NCBI GenBank assembly: GCA_934663775.1
Contig: CAKUKU010000009.1
Location: forward strand, 1-64,000
Direction of reading: 5' to 3'
DNA: 64,000 nucleotides
Source: an uncultured Ellagibacter sp.
GTDB lineage: Bacteria; Actinomycetota; Coriobacteriia; Coriobacteriales; Eggerthellaceae
The number at the start of each line of letters is the position of its first letter. Within the stretch, counting starts at the first letter, position 1. The position numbers were made by a program, and so were the translations under genes. Below the pieces are notes generated by a model. That model did no database searches. It worked only from the letters and a program-made list of their open reading frames with translations, and was not told where the DNA came from. This document shows, piece after piece, positions 56,607-64,000 of the stretch.

Positions 56607-59600
56607 CTACCTGGGCTTAACCATGTTGCTGGCTTTAACCGGCAGCTTGCGAGACCTGCTGCGACGCTTCGTCAGCATGATAAGGGTTGCCACCACGAGG
56701 ATAGCCCCTGCTGCTCCCGTCGCAACGGCGGCGGCCATCGTGGGCGCGTTATCGCCGGTGCCGGCCAGTTTGCCGGCCGAGCTTTCGGTCTTGGCGCTGG
56801 GGCTGTCGTCTGCCTTCGGCTTGTCCGGATCAGGCGTCTCCGACTTCCCGGGGATTATCTGATCGGGACCTTTCGACTCTTCGGAATCAACGGGACCGGA
56901 GGTATTCACCAAGGTGTGGTCCAGGAACTTCTTGGCGCGCTCGCTTGCCTGCGTGAATAGGCGATGCGTACGGATCGGACCAGCGTTCACGGTTTCGGGC
57001 GCCGTTTCCTCAGCAGCGATGTTTATCAGTGTAATTCCGGTGTCAAGGCCAACGTCGTTGTATCCCACGTGGCAGTAGTACTGCGCGCCGTCGTCGTTTG
57101 CAGTCAGGTCAATCCCGAGCGTCGAGGCCGTTCCGGCTTCGAGGTTGCCATCGGCACCCACACGCTTGAACTCGGCCTCGCCACGGCCCTTGCGGTACCA
57201 GATGTATGTCGGTGCCAGCTCCGTCTCGTTACTGTCGGCACCGAGCTGCTTCACGTGGCCAATCGCCGAGAGCGTCAGGTGGCTTCCCGCCGTGCGCTCA
57301 ACCGAAGAGTCGTATCCAAGATCCGACCCCTCCGCAGCATCCGCCGCAGGTCCGCTCACGGTCATCGTCATGCCGTCGGGCATGGTCTTGACCGTGATGA
57401 TTGCCGAGCGAATGCCCGTTTCGGCCGTTGAACCATTCTTAACGGCGGCGATGGCGAATCGATACTCCGTATTGGGCTGCAACCCACCCCAGGTAAGCGA
57501 CGTCTGCGTGTTGTCGGCGATCTTCCAGCTGTTCACAACCGCGTCCGCCGCATTGCTCTGCAGCATGCCCACGCCGTAGCTAAAGCCACTCTTGTTTGCG
57601 AGTACATCGTCCCAGCTAAACGTAACGCTGGTCGAATCGACGGCGTTTGCCGTAAAGCCCGTCACGGCCGGTGCCTTGGGCATCTCGATGTCCTTAACGT
57701 CATAGCCCACGATCCAGAACTGATCAGTGTCCTTGGTGCCGAGCTTGTCGCCCGAGCTGGCCTCGAACTTGTCGACATCCACCGCGTTGACGCCCAGGCG
57801 CCACGCAAATCCGTACTTATCCTTCGCGGCCTCGGGCAGGTTGTCGACGGTGCCGCCGTATTCGGTCGATTCACTCGAGGAGTTACCCGTAGTAAAGCCG
57901 GCGTTGGCACCAAAGCACAGGCCGCCAAATAACTCGTGCTTTGCAAGCTTCGCGCCCATGACAACGCTGCCGTTCAGCGTAAAGCCGTACTCAAACTCCT
58001 GCTCCTCGCCCTCCTCGACTTCGATGGTCTGCTCAATGCTCGCCCCCGACTGCGCGACGGCGCCGTTAAACCCATCGTGCGTGTAGGCGCGCGTTACGCC
58101 AGGCTTGCCCAGGCCAAAGGAATCCCCAACGGGAGTCTCGCCGTTGAGCGTCGTTTGATAGGTTCCGGGTTCTCCCGACCGGTTGGTCAAAAAGTAGCTG
58201 AGCGGCGTCATATTGTGCTGTTTGGCAATGCGGTCATAGGCCTCGACATTAACGACCGAGGTCTGCGCGCCGAGCGACACGGGCGCCGCCATCACGCCCT
58301 TGCCACCAGTTTCCTCATTTTCAATCTCATACTCGTAATAGACCATCGGAATCGTGTAGAGCACGGCCTTGTCACCCTCGCCGGCATGCGACTCATAGCT
58401 TACGCTTGCGCTGACCGTGCGCTCGCTCCGGTAGTCATAGCATCCCTCGGCGGCAAAATCGACCGAAGCATTAATCGCGACCAGGGGCGGACCGGTCTGC
58501 ACCTCGACGGCAACGCCCAACTCGGCGCCAATGGTATAGCCCTGGGATGTCCCCGTGCTCTTTCCCTCGCCGTATGACGTGCCGCCCAACACCAGATAGC
58601 CGTATGCCTGCTCCAGATCCTCAACATAGGGCGCATCCTGCAGCACGGCAAGCACGCGCGGGTTGGTATAGACCTTGTAGCGGTCCTTGTACGTGATCTT
58701 GACGCTGTCGTTGTCGACATCGGGCAGCGCGAGCGAGATAAATGTGCCGTAGGTAGTGCCGCGACGGTTGCTCTCGCTAATCACCTGCTCCTCGCCGCGG
58801 CGCACCCTTCCGTTCTCGTCGAGCGAAAGATGCGAGGCGGTCATCCAATAGTAGTCATCGTTCTTGCGCAGGTCCTCGTCGCGGTGCTTGCCCACCACGG
58901 CGATAAAACTCTCGTTGTAGCGATCCGAACCCGAGACGCTGCCCGACTTAACGTCGCTAATCCACACCTGCTCTATACCCTTGTGGTCATGCTTGTTGCT
59001 GCTGTTGTATTGCTGACCGCTCATGCTCATGGTTCCGACCATGGACCCCAAGCCCTTGGCCCCGCTCTGCGCCGTGTTGCAGGCAAAGTCGCGGAACACA
59101 TCGCCGCCCACGAGCACCTCGTCGACCGCCGGCTGCTCGGACAGGCCGTCAAGGTTGGCAGTGGCAAGGGCAATAGGCGCCAAGGTGCACGGGTAGCGCT
59201 TATCCTGAGCGCTATCCTTCCATGCGCTGTTGGGCACATGCATCAGTCCATAGGAGGCGAGGAGCCCGTCTCTGTATTCCTTGCAATCGGAAAGTTTGAA
59301 CTCGCCAGACTCCGAGTCAAAATACGCGTAGCGGTACAGCGCGCCGTACAGCCCCTTGCTGCCGTCAGAAGCGCCGTAATCAAAAGCGCTGCGTTGCCAG
59401 TCATAGCCCGCAAGAATAAGGCCCGTGACGGTTTCACCCGTCTTCTTTCCTTCTTCATCGTAGGCGGCAAACGTGCCGAACGTCGCATTCGCAGCGACCA
59501 TGGTCTTGCCGTTCGCGGAGAGGGAGATTGCGCCCGCGTCGCCCAGAGCATCGACATGGACGAGCGCACACTTGGACGCATCCCACGAAAACAGCTCGCA

Positions 59601-60743
59601 ATGCGTCGACTTATCAATATTCTTCTTGCCGTAGGGTGCCGAGACCACGATGGCGAGGTCATCGCAAAAATCGCGATCGAGGTCGCCGGCCGCTAGCGAA
59701 ACGACAGGAGCTGACTGAAGCTGCGTCCAGGAGTCGTTCCCGCCCTTGTTGTGCGTGGTATAGTCCGCGGCGTTACCGGCATCGATCTTGACGACGCTTT
59801 GCTTCCAGTTGCCGCCCTCCAAGTCATACATGTCGACTACAGCCTTGCGCACGCCGTTCTCGTCGACATAGCAGCCCGCGTAGACAAAAAGCTCGTCGAC
59901 GCCGTCGCCATCGACATCGCCCGCCTCGACATCAAAGACGGCGTCGTGCTCTTGCAGGTAACCGGCATCCAGGTACTTAAAACGGCCTTCGTACATCATA
60001 TTGGTGTTGACCGTCACCGGCAGGTGTGTGTCGAGAGTGCGCGTGCGCCCGTTGCTAAACGAGTAGAGGACCAGCTCAACCTTTCCGGCGTACGACTTGC
60101 CGTCAATCGTGGTAGAAGAACTGTCGCCGTAGGCACGAAGCTCGGCAACGCGGCTCTTTTTGCCCGTGCTGGCGTCGCTGCAGAACTCAACACTCGTGGC
60201 GTGAATGCCCGAGAAACCGTTATTGTCGTTGGCGAGTACTGTTGAGGACTCATTGTTGCTTAGGTACGACCAGGTGCCGCCGCCGTAATCGCTGTACTTG
60301 TAGAGGTCGCTGTTCGTATCGAAGTTGTTGACGTTTTGCCAGAACTTTGCGGCGCCCCACACACTTCCATAGCCATCGGTGAGTTTGCTGCTGCCGCCGA
60401 TATCACGGCGCTCGACGTTCTCGAGCTTATCGCGCAGGGTATAGCGGTTGCCATGGCTGCCGTTAGCCGCCATGTAGACCTCGCTGCGGGTGGCAAACGT
60501 GGTGGGAGTCGTGGTGGAATAGGGGCCGGCGGTATCGTCCGGGATGTCCTCGCTCGTGCCCAGACCCAGGGCTTGATAATCCTGCTCGGTCATATCGGTG
60601 ATTGCGGGCGCGTCTGCCGCCTGAGCAACCTGGGGTGTGGCCGTGAAGCAGGCGACGCTCGTGGCGATCAACGCAGCAAGCGCCGCCATCCCAACAAGCG
60701 GGGTTTTCGATAGACGACGGAAAAGAAGGCGGGGAATGCGCAT
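56607..60743 (-). CDS. large sortase-anchored surface protein with FG-GAP-like repeats and a fibronectin III domain (1378 aa)
   Basis: Signal peptide (MRIPRLLFRRLSKTPLVGM..., cleavage near VAQAADAP). The N-terminal 600 residues carry FG-GAP/VCBS-like segments with Ca-type loops (AGDVDGDGVDELFVYAG, AAGDLDRDFCDDLAIVV, LALPDVDNDSVKITY). A beta-rich middle region follows, then a fibronectin type III domain (PKAPAVTGFTANAVDSTSVT ... TEYRFAIAAVKNGS), an Ig-like region, a Pro/Asp/Lys-rich stalk and a C-terminal sorting signal LAGTGDNAP (from residue 1326), hydrophobic span and basic tail. Attachment to peptidoglycan by sortase is expected. Similar proteins occur in Collinsella-like Coriobacteriia; function is unknown. 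GAGG precedes the ATG. Confidence 0.8.
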   Translation of the reverse strand: MRIPRLLFRRLSKTPLVGMAALAALIATSVACFTATPQVAQAADAPAITDMTEQDYQALGLGTSEDIPDDTAGPYSTTTPTTFATRSEVYMAANGSHGNRYTLRDKLENVERRDIGGSSKLTDGYGSVWGAAKFWQNVNNFDTNSDLYKYSDYGGGTWSYLSNNESSTVLANDNNGFSGIHATSVEFCSDASTGKKSRVAELRAYGDSSSTTIDGKSYAGKVELVLYSFSNGRTRTLDTHLPVTVNTNMMYEGRFKYLDAGYLQEHDAVFDVEAGDVDGDGVDELFVYAGCYVDENGVRKAVVDMYDLEGGNWKQSVVKIDAGNAADYTTHNKGGNDSWTQLQSAPVVSLAAGDLDRDFCDDLAIVVSAPYGKKNIDKSTHCELFSWDASKCALVHVDALGDAGAISLSANGKTMVAANATFGTFAAYDEEGKKTGETVTGLILAGYDWQRSAFDYGASDGSKGLYGALYRYAYFDSESGEFKLSDCKEYRDGLLASYGLMHVPNSAWKDSAQDKRYPCTLAPIALATANLDGLSEQPAVDEVLVGGDVFRDFACNTAQSGAKGLGSMVGTMSMSGQQYNSSNKHDHKGIEQVWISDVKSGSVSGSDRYNESFIAVVGKHRDEDLRKNDDYYWMTASHLSLDENGRVRRGEEQVISESNRRGTTYGTFISLALPDVDNDSVKITYKDRYKVYTNPRVLAVLQDAPYVEDLEQAYGYLVLGGTSYGEGKSTGTSQGYTIGAELGVAVEVQTGPPLVAINASVDFAAEGCYDYRSERTVSASVSYESHAGEGDKAVLYTIPMVYYEYEIENEETGGKGVMAAPVSLGAQTSVVNVEAYDRIAKQHNMTPLSYFLTNRSGEPGTYQTTLNGETPVGDSFGLGKPGVTRAYTHDGFNGAVAQSGASIEQTIEVEEGEEQEFEYGFTLNGSVVMGAKLAKHELFGGLCFGANAGFTTGNSSSESTEYGGTVDNLPEAAKDKYGFAWRLGVNAVDVDKFEASSGDKLGTKDTDQFWIVGYDVKDIEMPKAPAVTGFTANAVDSTSVTFSWDDVLANKSGFSYGVGMLQSNAADAVVNSWKIADNTQTSLTWGGLQPNTEYRFAIAAVKNGSTAETGIRSAIITVKTMPDGMTMTVSGPAADAAEGSDLGYDSSVERTAGSHLTLSAIGHVKQLGADSNETELAPTYIWYRKGRGEAEFKRVGADGNLEAGTASTLGIDLTANDDGAQYYCHVGYNDVGLDTGITLINIAAEETAPETVNAGPIRTHRLFTQASERAKKFLDHTLVNTSGPVDSEESKGPDQIIPGKSETPDPDKPKADDSPSAKTESSAGKLAGTGDNAPTMAAAVATGAAGAILVVATLIMLTKRRSRSRKLPVKASNMVKPR

Positions 60744-60860
60744 GAGGACCTCGCTTCACTCGAGGGGAGTCCGCTTAGTTCCCTGAATGATACACCAAAC
60801 GCGCATAAGATACATCGAATTCCCAGCAATGGAGTGTCTTTTCAAGCCGGGCTGCAGCAT

Positions 60861-60894
60861 GAAAAAGGGCGCGTCCCGTTTTTGGGACGCGCCC
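60861..60894 (-). terminator. intrinsic terminator of the prfB-transketolase operon
   Basis: Perfect 11-bp stem GGGCGCGTCCC (60867-60877) / GGGACGCGCCC (60884-60894); on the minus strand it is followed by TTTTT (60866-60862). Confidence 0.85.
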
Positions 60895-60981
60895 TTACGC
60901 GCGACGTCTCGCGCCTGGAGGATGTCGCCTACAAGCAGCTTCGCGCTAGTGAGCGTAAATTGGAGGTGGTACCCGCGAGCT

Positions 60982-61956
60982 TTATTTGCGGGCGATGGCC
61001 GCTTTCACGGCTTCGACGATCGCCGCGGCGTCGAGGTTGAAGTAGCCGAGCAGCTCCTCGAACTCGCCAGACTTGCCGAAGCGATCCTCAACACCCACGA
61101 ACTCGCAGGGAGCGGGGTTTTTGCGGGCGAGGCATTCCGCCACAGCGGAACCGAGGCCGCCGTGCACGCTGTGCTCCTCGGCGACCACGCAGCAGCCCGT
61201 CTTCGCGACGCTCGCCGTGATGGTGCCCTCATCGAGCGGCTTCACCGAGAACGCGTCGATGACCTCGATGGAAATGCCCTCGGCGGCAAGCGCGTCAGCG
61301 GCCGCGAGCGCTTCGCGGATTTCCACGCCGCAGGCGACGACGGTCGCGTCTGCGCCCTCGCGCAGCACATAGGCGCGCCCGAGCTCGAGTTCGACGTCGT
61401 CATCGTAGACGCAGGGCACAGCAGCGCGGCCCATGCGCACATACACCGGACCCGGCGTCTTCGCGGCGAGCTTGATGGCGGCGCGCGCGGCGGCGTAGTC
61501 GGCGGGAACGAGCACGCGCATGTTGGGCAGCCCGCGCATGAGCGAGACGTCCTCAAGCATCTGATGCGAGCCGCCGTCGGGACCGACCGAGACGCCCGCG
61601 TGCGTCGGGCAGATCTTCACGTCGAGGTTGCTATAGCACACGGTGTTGCGAATCTGGTCGTAAGCACGGCCGGTGCCGAACACGGCGAACGACCCCGTGT
61701 AGGCGACATGACCCGTAAGGGCAAGGCCTGCCGCGACGTCGATCATGTTCTGCTCGGCGATACCGCAGTTGAAAAGCTTGTCCGCGTTCTCGGGCGCGGC
61801 GGCAGCGAACTTCTTGGTGGTGGTGGAACCGGTGAGGTCGGCGTCGACCGCGACGACGGGCACACCCTCCTCCGCGAGTTCGGCGAGCGTCGCACCGAAG
61901 GCGGCGCGGGTCGCGAGTTTCTTTTCGGCCATTTCGGCGCTTGCGAGCTTAACCAC
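60982..61956 (-). CDS. transketolase, C-terminal subunit
   Basis: A 324-residue protein carrying the pyrimidine-binding and C-terminal domains of a split transketolase. Hallmarks: VVAVDADLTGSTTT, FNCGIAEQNMIDVAAGLALT, GRAYDQIRNTVCY, THAGVSVGPDGGSHQ, LVPADYAAARAAIKLA and the C-terminal VVAEEHSVHGGLGSAVAE. The GTG at 61956 lies inside the end of the N-terminal subunit gene and has GAGGAGG 6 bases upstream. Together they transfer two-carbon units in the non-oxidative pentose phosphate pathway. Confidence 0.92.
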   Translation of the reverse strand: MVKLASAEMAEKKLATRAAFGATLAELAEEGVPVVAVDADLTGSTTTKKFAAAAPENADKLFNCGIAEQNMIDVAAGLALTGHVAYTGSFAVFGTGRAYDQIRNTVCYSNLDVKICPTHAGVSVGPDGGSHQMLEDVSLMRGLPNMRVLVPADYAAARAAIKLAAKTPGPVYVRMGRAAVPCVYDDDVELELGRAYVLREGADATVVACGVEIREALAAADALAAEGISIEVIDAFSVKPLDEGTITASVAKTGCCVVAEEHSVHGGLGSAVAECLARKNPAPCEFVGVEDRFGKSGEFEELLGYFNLDAAAIVEAVKAAIARK

Positions 61957-62788
61957 GGCAAACCTCCTCATCACGCGCCGCTTCAAGCTCGGCGAGCGCG
62001 GCTTCAAGCTGCTCGGCGGACGGCGCCTTGCCGTGCCAGCCAGCCTCGTTCTCCATAAACGACACGCCCTTGCCCTTCACCGTCTCGGCGATGACGGCAT
62101 GGGGCTTCCCGTCGCGAGAGTTCTTGCAGGTAGTGAGCACCTCGATGAGCGCGTCGATGTCATGGCCGTTGACGTGATGGACGTCCCATCCGAACGCCTC
62201 GAACTTCACACCCAGATCCTCAGGGCTGCACACCTCGGTCACCTTGCCGTCGATCTGCAGGCCGTTGTGGTCGATGATCGCCGTGAGATTGTCGAGCTTG
62301 CGGTGCGCGGAGAACATGGCCGCCTCCCACACCTGGCCTTCCTCACATTCGCCATCGCCCAAAAGCGCGAAGACCGAGCCCTCCTTGCCGTCGAGCGAAA
62401 GACCGCACGCCGTGCCTGCGGCGATGGAGAGGCCCTGGCCCAAGGAGCCCGTGGACACCTCGACGCCCGGGCAGAGGTTGCAGTCGGGGTGCCCCTGCAG
62501 GCGCGTTCCCAGCTTGCGAAGCGTCATAAGCTCCTCAACGGGGAAGTAGCCCGCGTGCGCGAGCGCGGCGTAGAGCGCCGGCGCCGCATGGCCCTTCGCC
62601 AGGAAGAACCAGTCGCGACCCTCCATCTTGGGATTTTTCGGGTCGTGCTTGAGCACACCGCCGAAGTACAGCGAGGTCAGGATGTCGGTGCACGACAGCG
62701 ATCCCCCCGGATGCCCGCTTTTCGCTTCCGCGATCATGCGCAGAATGTCGCAGCGCAGATCTGTCGCCACACGCGTAAGGTCGGTCAT
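61949..62788 (-). CDS. transketolase, N-terminal subunit
   Basis: A 279-residue subunit holding the thiamine diphosphate-binding domain. Visible motifs: AKSGHPGGSLSCTDILTSLY, KGHAAPALYAALAHAGYFP, STGSLGQGLSIAAGTACG, and the GDG...N cofactor motif GDGECEEGQVWEAAMF ... IIDHNGLQIDGKV. It overlaps the C-terminal subunit gene by 8 bases, so the pair is made in equal amounts. It lies 13 bp downstream of prfB in the same operon. Confidence 0.92.
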   Translation of the reverse strand: MTDLTRVATDLRCDILRMIAEAKSGHPGGSLSCTDILTSLYFGGVLKHDPKNPKMEGRDWFFLAKGHAAPALYAALAHAGYFPVEELMTLRKLGTRLQGHPDCNLCPGVEVSTGSLGQGLSIAAGTACGLSLDGKEGSVFALLGDGECEEGQVWEAAMFSAHRKLDNLTAIIDHNGLQIDGKVTEVCSPEDLGVKFEAFGWDVHHVNGHDIDALIEVLTTCKNSRDGKPHAVIAETVKGKGVSFMENEAGWHGKAPSAEQLEAALAELEAARDEEVCRG

Positions 62789-62801
62789 TGCAGTCCTTTC
62801 T

Positions 62802-63899
62802 TTATTGCGAAACTCGCCACTTGTGATAACCGATCACGAATTGCTCGATATCGCCTGCGAGCACAGCGTCGACATTGCTCGTCTCAACGCCGCTGCGCAG
62901 GTCTTTCACCAGCTGATAAGGATACAGCACGTAGTTGCGGATTTGGCTGCCGAACGAGTTTTCCATGCGCTCGCCGCGCAGCTCGTCGATCTGCTCCTCA
63001 CGCTTGCGCTGCTCGATTTCGTAGAGCTTGGCGCGCAGCACGCGGAAGGCGGATTCCTTGTTCTGCAGCTGCGATTTCTCGTTTTGGCAGGTCACAACGA
63101 TGCCTGTGGGAATATGGGTCAGGCGCACGGCGGAGTCGGTCGTGTTCACGCACTGCCCGCCGGGGCCGCTTGAGCGGTACACGTCGACGCGCACGTCGGC
63201 GGGGTTCAAGTTGACCTCGATGTCGTCGGGAAGGACGGGGAGCACCTCCACGCTTGCGAACGTGGTGTGGCGGCGCTTTTTGTCGTCGGTCGGAGAGATG
63301 CGCACAAGGCGGTGGACGCCGTTCTCGCTTGTGAGCATGCCATAGGCGTTTCGCCCCTCGATCTGGATAGTCGCCTTGTCAAGGCCGATGCCCTCGCCGG
63401 GAACCGCATCGAGCACGGTGACCTTCCAGCCCTTGTCCTCGGCGTAGTGCAAATACATCTTGTAGAGCATCTCGGTCCAGTCCTGCGCCTCAAGCCCGCC
63501 CGATCCCGGGTTGACCGACAGAATAGCGTCGCCCGCGTCGAAGCGGCCAGAGAACCACGATGAGACTTCAAGCCCGTCGAGTTCCTCGTCGAGCCTCGCG
63601 AGCAGGGATTTTGCTTCCTCGGCGAACGACTCGTCTTCGTCTGCGAGCTCCGCCGCCGCACGCACGTCGTCGAGCAGCGCGCAGGCGCCGTCGTATTCAG
63701 CGATGACATCGCGCAAGTTCGACGCCTGCTTCGAGACGCTCTGCGCGCGCGACGCATCGTCCCAAAAGCCCGGCGAGGCAATTTGGGCATCGAGCCTCTG
63801 CAGCTCGACCGTCTTGTCGTCGATGTGCAGGTACGCGTGCGAGTCGGCAACGCGCTGGGCGGCGATGTCGATATGTTCTATCAATTCTTTGTCAGCCAT
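62802..63899 (-). CDS. prfB: peptide chain release factor 2, without frameshift, SPT in place of SPF
   Basis: A 365-residue class I release factor. The catalytic GGQ is at residues 247-249 (SSGPGGQCVNTTDSAVRLTH). RF2 identity follows from the N-terminal helical domain and the VRISP...RRHTTFASVEVLP block, yet the stop-codon-reading tripeptide usually SPF is SPT (residues 202-204). The in-frame stop and slippery site that autoregulate most prfB genes near codon 26 are absent: HAYLHIDDKT reads through. ATG at 63899. First visible gene of the operon with the split transketolase. Confidence 0.9.
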   Translation of the reverse strand: MADKELIEHIDIAAQRVADSHAYLHIDDKTVELQRLDAQIASPGFWDDASRAQSVSKQASNLRDVIAEYDGACALLDDVRAAAELADEDESFAEEAKSLLARLDEELDGLEVSSWFSGRFDAGDAILSVNPGSGGLEAQDWTEMLYKMYLHYAEDKGWKVTVLDAVPGEGIGLDKATIQIEGRNAYGMLTSENGVHRLVRISPTDDKKRRHTTFASVEVLPVLPDDIEVNLNPADVRVDVYRSSGPGGQCVNTTDSAVRLTHIPTGIVVTCQNEKSQLQNKESAFRVLRAKLYEIEQRKREEQIDELRGERMENSFGSQIRNYVLYPYQLVKDLRSGVETSNVDAVLAGDIEQFVIGYHKWRVSQ

Positions 63900-63919
63900 A
63901 GCTTGTTTATGTTACCAGC

Positions 63920-63948
63920 AAAAACGCCCCACCGTATATGGCGGGGCG
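63920..63948 (-). terminator. intrinsic terminator of the next upstream gene
   Basis: Stem CGCCCCACC (63925-63933) / GGCGGGGCG (63940-63948), paired throughout with one G-U on the minus-strand RNA, loop of six, followed on the minus strand by TTTTTG. It ends a minus-strand gene lying beyond the right edge of the window and isolates prfB. Confidence 0.75.
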
Positions 63949-64000
63949 CGTCGTGCATAGTTTCTTCGCGGACGGACGGCAGAATGCGACGGCAGTACGA

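Noticed and set aside
61745-63214. 489-codon plus-strand open frame across transketolase and prfB
   Set aside because: Antisense shadow of clearly identified genes.
63820-63840. Programmed frameshift site in prfB
   Set aside because: Looked for and not found: the frame continues without a stop through the usual site.
1-64000. CRISPR array, rRNA or tRNA genes
   Set aside because: No regularly spaced repeats and no convincing RNA gene were found anywhere in the window.

Overview
The window reads as chromosomal DNA of a high-G+C anaerobic actinobacterium of the class Coriobacteriia, most likely order Eggerthellales (Slackia, Eggerthella or a relative). The evidence is the gene set: a DmsABC-like molybdoenzyme operon, bile salt hydrolase, L,L-diaminopimelate aminotransferase, a fused AccDA carboxyltransferase, FMN-type enoyl-ACP reductase FabK, an ftsE-ftsX-ctpA-rnr cluster, and SLH-domain and sortase-type surface proteins. 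The genus cannot be fixed from sequence reading alone.

Bases 1-5923 are the right part of a prophage or integrative island running off the left edge. On the minus strand is a tightly overlapping recombination module (excisionase-like HTH, small membrane protein, Cys-rich protein, RusA resolvase, small protein, DUF1351, ERF annealing protein) and, beyond a gap, a small HTH regulator with its membrane partner. A palindromic control region separates these from a plus-strand HTH regulator, a membrane protein and the tyrosine integrase that closes the island. Chromosomal genes follow: bile salt hydrolase, asparaginase, a truncated DUF262 protein, dapL, and a ClC/K+ channel pair.

Bases 13350-21800 hold an SLH surface protein behind a c-di-GMP-I (GEMM) riboswitch with intrinsic terminator, then a TetR regulator with a molybdopterin/FeS/membrane-anchor oxidoreductase operon, ending in gene remnants. 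Bases 21970-37900 carry an M20 amidohydrolase, an EamA exporter, tcdA-tatD, a CsoR-controlled copper operon (csoR-copA, with a CopZ-like domain fused to CopA), a large polytopic membrane protein, a YtrA-type GntR/ABC operon, a LOG-family protein and prfC. Bases 38000-46300 are ung and a fatty-acid operon fabK-fabD-fabG-fabF-fabZ-accDA. Bases 46400-64000 hold a second SLH protein (GLUG type) with a TetR gene, ftsE-ftsX-ctpA-rnr, a large LAGTG-anchored protein, and prfB with a split transketolase.

The least expected signals are: (1) a family of palindromic repeats inserted in frame inside protein genes, two inverted copies in rnr and one in copA, with unrelated hairpin insertions in ung and perhaps tatD; (2) the GEMM riboswitch, whose conserved aptamer strand is exactly complementary to 11 nt of the downstream terminator; (3) long G/C homopolymers, including a G9 tract inside the second SLH gene, that could allow phase variation; (4) a CopA whose C-terminal CopZ domain has its own Shine-Dalgarno and ATG; (5) a release factor 2 with SPT in place of SPF and no frameshift site; (6) an AccDA carrying a degenerate biotin-carboxylase-like N-terminal domain.
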